A DNA stretch of 64,000 nucleotides from Sandaracinaceae bacterium. GTDB lineage: Bacteria > Myxococcota_A > Polyangia > Polyangiales > Sandaracinaceae. The position numbers and the translations under genes were made by a program. The stretch spans positions 19,606 to 83,605 of the forward strand of contig JAIBCE010000002.1 of assembly GCA_019694315.1 (NCBI GenBank), written 5' to 3'. The notes below the pieces were generated by a model that was given only the letters and a program-made list of their open reading frames with translations, ran no database searches and was not told the DNA's origin. Positions 59,691-64,000 of this stretch are shown one piece after another (within the stretch, counting starts at the first letter, position 1; each line of letters opens with the position of its first letter).

Positions 59691-60266
59691 TTGAGCGAGA
59701 TCCTGCTCAACGGAGGCCCGAGCCCCCAGCTTGCACCCTGGGTGCTCGGGCTTGCGCTCGTTTTGGCGGCCACGTCGGCGATCACCGACTACCGCACGGG
59801 GCACATCCCCAACTGGATCACCATCCCGCCGCTCTTCCTCGGGCCGATCCTTCATGGCCTGGTCGACGGCGCCGAGGCGGCGCTCGCGTCGCTCGTCGCG
59901 ATGGTCATCTGCGGTGCCGTCCCGGTCCTCATGTTCTGGCGACAGGGCATGCACGGCGGTGACACCAAGCTCTTCCTGGCGATCGCCGCGCTGTGTGGCA
60001 CGTCGGTCGGCCTCGAGTCGCAGCTGCTCACGTTCATCGTGGGCGCGATCTACGCGATGGGCCGGCTCGCCTGGGAAGGGAAGCTCTTCGCGACGCTGGG
60101 TCGCACGTTCTACCTGGGCCTCAATCCCATCCTCCCCAAGGCGTGGCGCAAGGCGCCGAGCCCCGAGCTGATGCAGAAGCTCCGCCTGGGAGGCGCGATC
60201 TTCGCGGGCCTGTTCCTCGTCGTGATCGGCCGCTACCAGAACATGCTCTTCCCCGGCCTCGCGTGA
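59691..60266 (+). CDS. cpaA: Prepilin peptidase CpaA/TadV
   Basis: An aspartyl membrane protease that removes the leader of Flp and TadE-like pilins. The 191-residue product starts at TTG 59691 (apparent). Catalytic Asp residues sit in AITDYRTGHIPNWI and GMHGGDTKLFLAIAALCG, the TadV/CpaA pair. About six hydrophobic segments are present. The unusual start codon deserves caution; no ATG or GTG gives a better beginning. Confidence 0.88.
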   Translation: MSEILLNGGPSPQLAPWVLGLALVLAATSAITDYRTGHIPNWITIPPLFLGPILHGLVDGAEAALASLVAMVICGAVPVLMFWRQGMHGGDTKLFLAIAALCGTSVGLESQLLTFIVGAIYAMGRLAWEGKLFATLGRTFYLGLNPILPKAWRKAPSPELMQKLRLGGAIFAGLFLVVIGRYQNMLFPGLA

Positions 60267-60351
60267 GGCTCGCGTCGAGCGACACATCCGATCCGATCCG
60301 ACCGTTGATCTTCGGGGCCTCTTCAGGCTCCATCGTGGATGGAGGCGACTC

Positions 60352-61365
60352 ATGAGCCGACACGATCGACACGATCGAAAGCCCTCGCTCGCGGCCGACA
60401 CCGGCGGCGCGGTCTACGTCGAGTTCATCCTCTCGTTCATCCCGTTGCTCTTCATGTTCCTCGGCATCGTCCAGATGGCGATGCTGTACGCCGCGTCGCT
60501 CGTGGTGCAGCACGCAGCGGTGACCGCGACGCGCGCGGCCGCCGTGGTGCTCGACGACGACCCGTCGCGCTACGACAGCCAAGACCGCCTGACGGTCACC
60601 GGCTCGGAGTCGGGCGGTGCGCCGGAAGAAGGCATCATGGGCGGCCTCTTCGGCGGAGGCGGAGGATCGAGCGGAGGCATCGGGGGCGGAGGCTCGAGCG
60701 GAAGCGCTCGCTTCTCGGCCATCCGCTACGCGGCGATGATCCCGCTGATGACCGTGACGCCGCCTCCCGAGGCGTTCTTCCCGATGGGCCGGCGCGCCAG
60801 CCTCGCGACCGACATCGGGTTCAACGCGCCCGAGACGCGCGCGGCGATGGCGCTCTGGTACTCGCGCGGAATGATGAACATCACCTTCCCCGAGGAGGTC
60901 CGCGGGAGCTCGGTGCGCGCGGACTGGGATCGTCCCGACGAGAACGGCAACAGCGGCCAGGTCACGGCGCGCGTCACCTTCCTCTACATGTGTGGCGTGC
61001 CGATCGTGAACCGCATCATGTGCGAGGACGGTCTGTCGCTCATGATGGGCAACGGCGCGCCGGGCCTCGCCGAGTCGCTCGCCATCTACTCGCGCGACGG
61101 CTCGATCGACATGAACGAGCTCCAGCTGCTGCGCGATCAGCAGGACCGCTCGTCGCGACACTTCGATCGCTGGGAAGACGAGATGAACGACATCTCGGAC
61201 GGTCCGGGCTTCGGCACGGCGGTGGCGATCTACGGCGTCACGTTCGCGACGATGGGCGGCGGGGCGCGCTTCCGCCCGCTCCAGGCCGAGGCGACCTTGC
61301 CGGTGCAGGCGGCGAACTACTGCTACCGCAGCGGCGGCGGCGGCGACTGCTGGACGCAGAACTGA
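60352..61365 (+). CDS. TadE-like pseudopilin
   Basis: A 337-residue protein with an N-terminal pseudopilin segment TGGAVYVEFILSFIPLLFMF, processed like TadE/TadF. GGAGG lies upstream of ATG 60352. A Gly/Ser-rich linker (GGLFGGGGGSSGGIGGGG) is followed by a 200-residue domain of unknown fold with four Cys in the last 140 residues. It is larger than usual TadE proteins (about 180). Confidence 0.78.
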   Translation: MSRHDRHDRKPSLAADTGGAVYVEFILSFIPLLFMFLGIVQMAMLYAASLVVQHAAVTATRAAAVVLDDDPSRYDSQDRLTVTGSESGGAPEEGIMGGLFGGGGGSSGGIGGGGSSGSARFSAIRYAAMIPLMTVTPPPEAFFPMGRRASLATDIGFNAPETRAAMALWYSRGMMNITFPEEVRGSSVRADWDRPDENGNSGQVTARVTFLYMCGVPIVNRIMCEDGLSLMMGNGAPGLAESLAIYSRDGSIDMNELQLLRDQQDRSSRHFDRWEDEMNDISDGPGFGTAVAIYGVTFATMGGGARFRPLQAEATLPVQAANYCYRSGGGGDCWTQN

Positions 61366-61407
61366 GGGCAGAGCCAGGCTGACTCGCCGAGCGGCGAGCA
61401 CCACGAC

Positions 61408-61440
61408 GAGGGCGCGACGATCTCCGGATCTCGCGCCCTC
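61408..61440 (+). terminator. Hairpin after the TadE-like gene
   Basis: GAGGGCGCGA and TCGCGCCCTC pair over 10 bp with a 13-nt loop, followed by TTCG. A second small hairpin (CTCGCC/GGCGAG) precedes it. It is probably a terminator between the pseudopilin and cpaB. Confidence 0.6.
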
Positions 61441-61491
61441 TTCGCGTCCGGCCTTCCGTTGGGTGCGCACGATCGGATACTCTCGACCGCC

Positions 61492-62313
61492 ATGAAGTCC
61501 AAGGCGTTGCTCGTCGCCATCGCTGCGGCCGTCGTGGGCCTGGTGCTGGTGGTCTTCTACATGCAGTCGTTCGAGGCCGAGGCCTCGGGCGGCGATCCCA
61601 CCATCATCCTCGTCGCACGCCAGAACATTCCGCTGGGAGCGCAGCTCGACCCGGCCACGATGCTCGCCGAGCGCGTGATCCCGGCCGCCTACGTGGAGAA
61701 CCGTCACGTGCGCGCGGCCGAGGTCGATCGCATCCGCGGTATCCGCGTGGTGAGCGGCGTGCGCGCCGGTGAGGCGCTGCTCTGGACCGATCTCGCGACG
61801 ATGAGCGACAGCGCGCGCGACCTGTCGAGCCTCGTGCGGAGCGGCATGCGCGCGATCACGATCCAAGCGAACCAGACCGAGACGTTCGGTGGCCTCCTTC
61901 GCCCGGGCGATCGTGTGGACGTCTTGCTCACGCTCGATCGACCCACGCCCAACAGCCCCGAGCCCGAGCGCGTGACCGTACCGCTGCTCCAGAGCCTCAT
62001 CGTGCTCGCCGCCGGCCAGGACACGGGCATGATCCAGCGCGCCTCGCAGCAGCAGCAGCCCGGCCGCGCGCAGCCGATGCAGAACGTCACCCTGTCGGCG
62101 ACGGTCGAGCAGGCGCAGATGATCGCGTTCGCGTCGCAGCGAGGGCGCCTCGCGCTCGTGCTGCGCAACCCCGACGACATCCCGGTGACCGAGGGCCTCG
62201 GCGAGACGACGACCGAGGACCTCGTGACGATCGAGCGGCGTGAGCGCATCCAGCACACGCGCCCTCACACGCAAGCGCCCGCTGCCCCGACGGGGCCGGT
62301 GCGGATCCAGTGA
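61492..62313 (+). CDS. cpaB: Pilus assembly protein CpaB
   Basis: CpaB is a periplasmic SAF-domain protein of the Tad pilus system, thought to contact the secretin. ATG 61492 gives a 273-residue product with an N-terminal membrane anchor (ALLVAIAAAVVGLVLVVFYM). The SAF-like domain is IILVARQNIPLGAQLDPATM, followed by RVVSGVRAGEALLWTDLA and MRAITIQANQTETFGGLLRP, GDRVDVLLTL, family hallmarks. A Gln-rich loop (residues about 185-195) is unusual. cpaC follows after 48 bp. Confidence 0.93.
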   Translation: MKSKALLVAIAAAVVGLVLVVFYMQSFEAEASGGDPTIILVARQNIPLGAQLDPATMLAERVIPAAYVENRHVRAAEVDRIRGIRVVSGVRAGEALLWTDLATMSDSARDLSSLVRSGMRAITIQANQTETFGGLLRPGDRVDVLLTLDRPTPNSPEPERVTVPLLQSLIVLAAGQDTGMIQRASQQQQPGRAQPMQNVTLSATVEQAQMIAFASQRGRLALVLRNPDDIPVTEGLGETTTEDLVTIERRERIQHTRPHTQAPAAPTGPVRIQ

Positions 62314-62361
62314 GCTGATCGCCCGCAGCCAGCGCGCGGCGAACGAGAGGAACCCCAGGAA

Positions 62362-63546
62362 ATGCGCAACGAAGTGGGAGTCGTGCAGAGGACGGCACGC
62401 TGGTCCAAGGGTGTGGCGATCGCATCGCTTCTGGCGCTGGGTGCGCCGCTCGCGGCGAGCACCATCGCGACCTCGACCGCGCACGCACAGCGCCGCTCGG
62501 AGGCTCGGCCGCTCGAGCTGACGGTGGGTGAGTCGGAGGCGATCCAGAACGACGGTGTCTCGACGTTCACCAACGGAGACGATCAGATCGCGCAGGTCGA
62601 CTACGACGAGAACACGGGCAACTTCCTCGTGCGCGCGCGCCGGGCAGGTGAGACCGAGCTGCTCCTCATCTACGAGGATGGCCGACAGGTCCGCTACCGC
62701 ATCACCGTGCGTCAGCGCGTGCAGGCGGCGGCCGGCATGGAGGTGCTCGCGCGCGACGACATCCGGCTCGACCTCTACTTCGTCGAGCTGCGCGAGAGCT
62801 ACACGCACCAGATCGGCATCGGCTATCCGTCCTCGTTCCCGCCCGCGGGCGGCGCGCTCCAGGGCGAGCTGAACTTCGACCTCGTCACCGCGACGCTGAC
62901 GCGCGCGACGGCCTCGATCACCGAGGCCCTCCTGCCGCGCCTCGATCTCGCGCAGACGGCGGGCTGGGCGCGGCTGCTGCGCCAGGCCGTGCTCGTCACG
63001 GTCAACGGCGAGGCGGCCTCGATCGACGCTGGCGGCGAGATCAACATCGTCGTGACGGCGGGCCTCCAGACGCAGCTCCGCACGATCCGGTTCGGCACGA
63101 TCATCGAGATGACGCCCCGTTACGACTCGGGCTCGGGCCGCGTCGAGGTGCAGATCCGCGCCGACGTCTCGGAGCTCACGCCGCCCGTGACCGGCAGCAT
63201 CCCCGGCCGTAGCCGCACCGAGGTGCGCACGCTCGTGAACCTCGAGCTCGGTCAGTCGATCATGCTCGGCGGCCTCACGAGCCGCAGCGCGCAGTCGTCG
63301 CAGAGCGGTCTGCCGGGCCTGAGCCAGATCCCGATCCTCGGCGTGCTCTTCGGCACCAACTCCCGCCGCGAAGACGCGCAGGAGAACTTCGTCTTCGTCG
63401 TGCCGACGGTGACGCAGGCGGTCGGTCGCGCCCAGCAGGATCGCATCCGCGAGGCGCTGCGCGTGTACGAGTCGTTCGGCTCGATCGGCGGCAGCGGCCT
63501 CGGCGACATCGAGCTCGTCGAGCCCTCTCCGCCCGGATACGAATGA
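62362..63546 (+). CDS. cpaC: Tad pilus secretin CpaC/RcpA
   Basis: CpaC forms the outer-membrane pore of the Tad pilus. The 394-residue protein has a signal peptide (cleaved near AHAQ), a BON/N0-like region (VGESEAIQNDGVSTFTNGDD), and the secretin core: IEMTPRYDSGSGRVEVQIRA, RSRTEVRTLVNLELGQSIML, GGLTSRSAQSS and LSQIPILGVLFGTNSRREDA. At 394 residues it is shorter than many (about 450), lacking part of the N-terminal domain. Confidence 0.93.
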   Translation: MRNEVGVVQRTARWSKGVAIASLLALGAPLAASTIATSTAHAQRRSEARPLELTVGESEAIQNDGVSTFTNGDDQIAQVDYDENTGNFLVRARRAGETELLLIYEDGRQVRYRITVRQRVQAAAGMEVLARDDIRLDLYFVELRESYTHQIGIGYPSSFPPAGGALQGELNFDLVTATLTRATASITEALLPRLDLAQTAGWARLLRQAVLVTVNGEAASIDAGGEINIVVTAGLQTQLRTIRFGTIIEMTPRYDSGSGRVEVQIRADVSELTPPVTGSIPGRSRTEVRTLVNLELGQSIMLGGLTSRSAQSSQSGLPGLSQIPILGVLFGTNSRREDAQENFVFVVPTVTQAVGRAQQDRIREALRVYESFGSIGGSGLGDIELVEPSPPGYE

Positions 63547-63580
63547 GCGGAGCCACCTCCCAGATGCGTCAGGCAGAGCG

Positions 63581-64000
63581 ATGGCACTGAGCCTCTCCAT
63601 CGAGCTCGCGGACGGCACCGTCGAGAGCCTCACGGTCGACGTGGCGGGCGCCGTCACGATCGGGCGTGACCCGACCTGCCACGTGGTGCTGCCCTCCCCC
63701 GACGTGTCGCGTCGGCACCTGAGCATCGAGCCGCTGCCCAACGGCCTCTTCGTCGTGACCGACAGCTCCGCGAACGGCACGATGGTGGGCAACCAGCGCG
63801 TGCGGCAGCAGGGCGTCCAGGTGCCCGCGAACGTGCCGATGCGGGTGGGCCCGTACATCGTGCGGCCGATCCTCTCGCCGGGTCAGACCGCTGCGCCGCA
63901 GGGCTTCCCGCAGCAGCAGCCGTTCCCGCCGCAGGGTCAGGCGCCGTACCCTCCGCAGCAGCCACAAGGCTTCCCGCAGCAACAGCAAGGCTTCCCGCAG
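63581..64000 (+). CDS. FHA-domain protein, 5' part
   Basis: The start ATG 63581 is 34 bp after cpaC and the frame runs off the window end. The first 95 residues form an FHA domain, which binds phosphothreonine: AVTIGRDPTCHVVLPSPDVS, RRHLSIE and TDSSANGTMVGNQRV, with the Arg, Ser, Arg and Asn of the binding site present. From about residue 105 a Gln/Pro/Gly-rich low-complexity region begins (GFPQQQPFPPQGQAPYPPQQ). Its position in the Tad locus suggests part of the pilus ATPase/regulator set. Confidence 0.85.
   Translation, partial: MALSLSIELADGTVESLTVDVAGAVTIGRDPTCHVVLPSPDVSRRHLSIEPLPNGLFVVTDSSANGTMVGNQRVRQQGVQVPANVPMRVGPYIVRPILSPGQTAAPQGFPQQQPFPPQGQAPYPPQQPQGFPQQQQGFPQ

Overview
The window is uniformly GC-rich (about 70 percent by eye) and almost fully coding. 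Gene content points to a Myxococcota-type bacterium, most like the Polyangia/Sandaracinaceae: many secreted lipoproteins with a Cys followed by an Asp/Ala/Pro-rich stalk, cysteine-rich repeat proteins, vWA lipoproteins, a receiver-Ser/Thr-kinase hybrid and a Tad pilus locus. The taxonomic call is inference; no rRNA or other marker is present. No tRNA, rRNA, CRISPR array, transposase or integrase was recognised.

Layout. (1) 1-12.7 kb is a flagellar locus. Forward genes flgA (partial), flgH, flgI and a flgJ with an unusual C-terminal peptidase-like domain run towards reverse genes for an NtrC-type sigma-54 regulator, a receiver-kinase hybrid, flgM, flgN, flgK, flgL and a single polypeptide fusing CsrA to FliW. 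The two arms converge on a 2.5-kb array of about 16 mosaic 154-bp repeats (3521-6030). (2) 13-28.2 kb holds exported proteins: two cysteine-rich repeat lipoproteins (one with ten disintegrin-like repeats), an HtrA protease, a DUF4286-like/glyoxalase II fusion, a beta-propeller lipoprotein, a GH-A-like hydrolase, a methyltransferase and several unrecognised lipoproteins. A 13-bp minisatellite lies between convergent genes near 25.7 kb. (3) 28.4-33.3 kb is one giant gene (1643 residues) joining an aldehyde dehydrogenase, a class III (lysine 6-aminotransferase-like) aminotransferase, a GNAT domain and a second aminotransferase-like domain without its PLP lysine. (4) 33.5-48.6 kb is mixed housekeeping and accessory genes: membrane proteins, an SGNH hydrolase, a thioredoxin, a GT1 glycosyltransferase, a degenerate 5'-nucleotidase joined to a probable beta-barrel, a cobalamin adenosyltransferase, two vWA lipoproteins, an HIBADH-like dehydrogenase, fmt, a P450, and a probable 6S RNA downstream of fmt.

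(5) 48.6-57.5 kb is a complete nitrous oxide reduction cluster: nosZ-nosR-nosD-nosF-nosY-nosL, then a c-type cytochrome and a CusF-like copper protein joined by 4-bp overlaps or short gaps. Three FNR-family-like inverted repeats precede nosZ and nosR. (6) An APC permease is followed by the start of a Tad/Flp pilus locus (two Flp pilins, CpaA, a TadE-like pseudopilin, CpaB, CpaC, and an FHA protein cut by the window end).

Themes. The flagellar locus encodes its own regulatory hierarchy: a sigma-54 activator, an anti-sigma-28 factor, and CsrA physically tied to its antagonist FliW. Short intergenic elements (a 28-bp repeat before flgI and flgK, sigma-28-like promoters before flgM and flgL, and hairpins after flgK and flgN) fit this. 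The nos cluster pairs the enzyme with electron delivery, copper insertion and an apparent oxygen/NO-responsive control.
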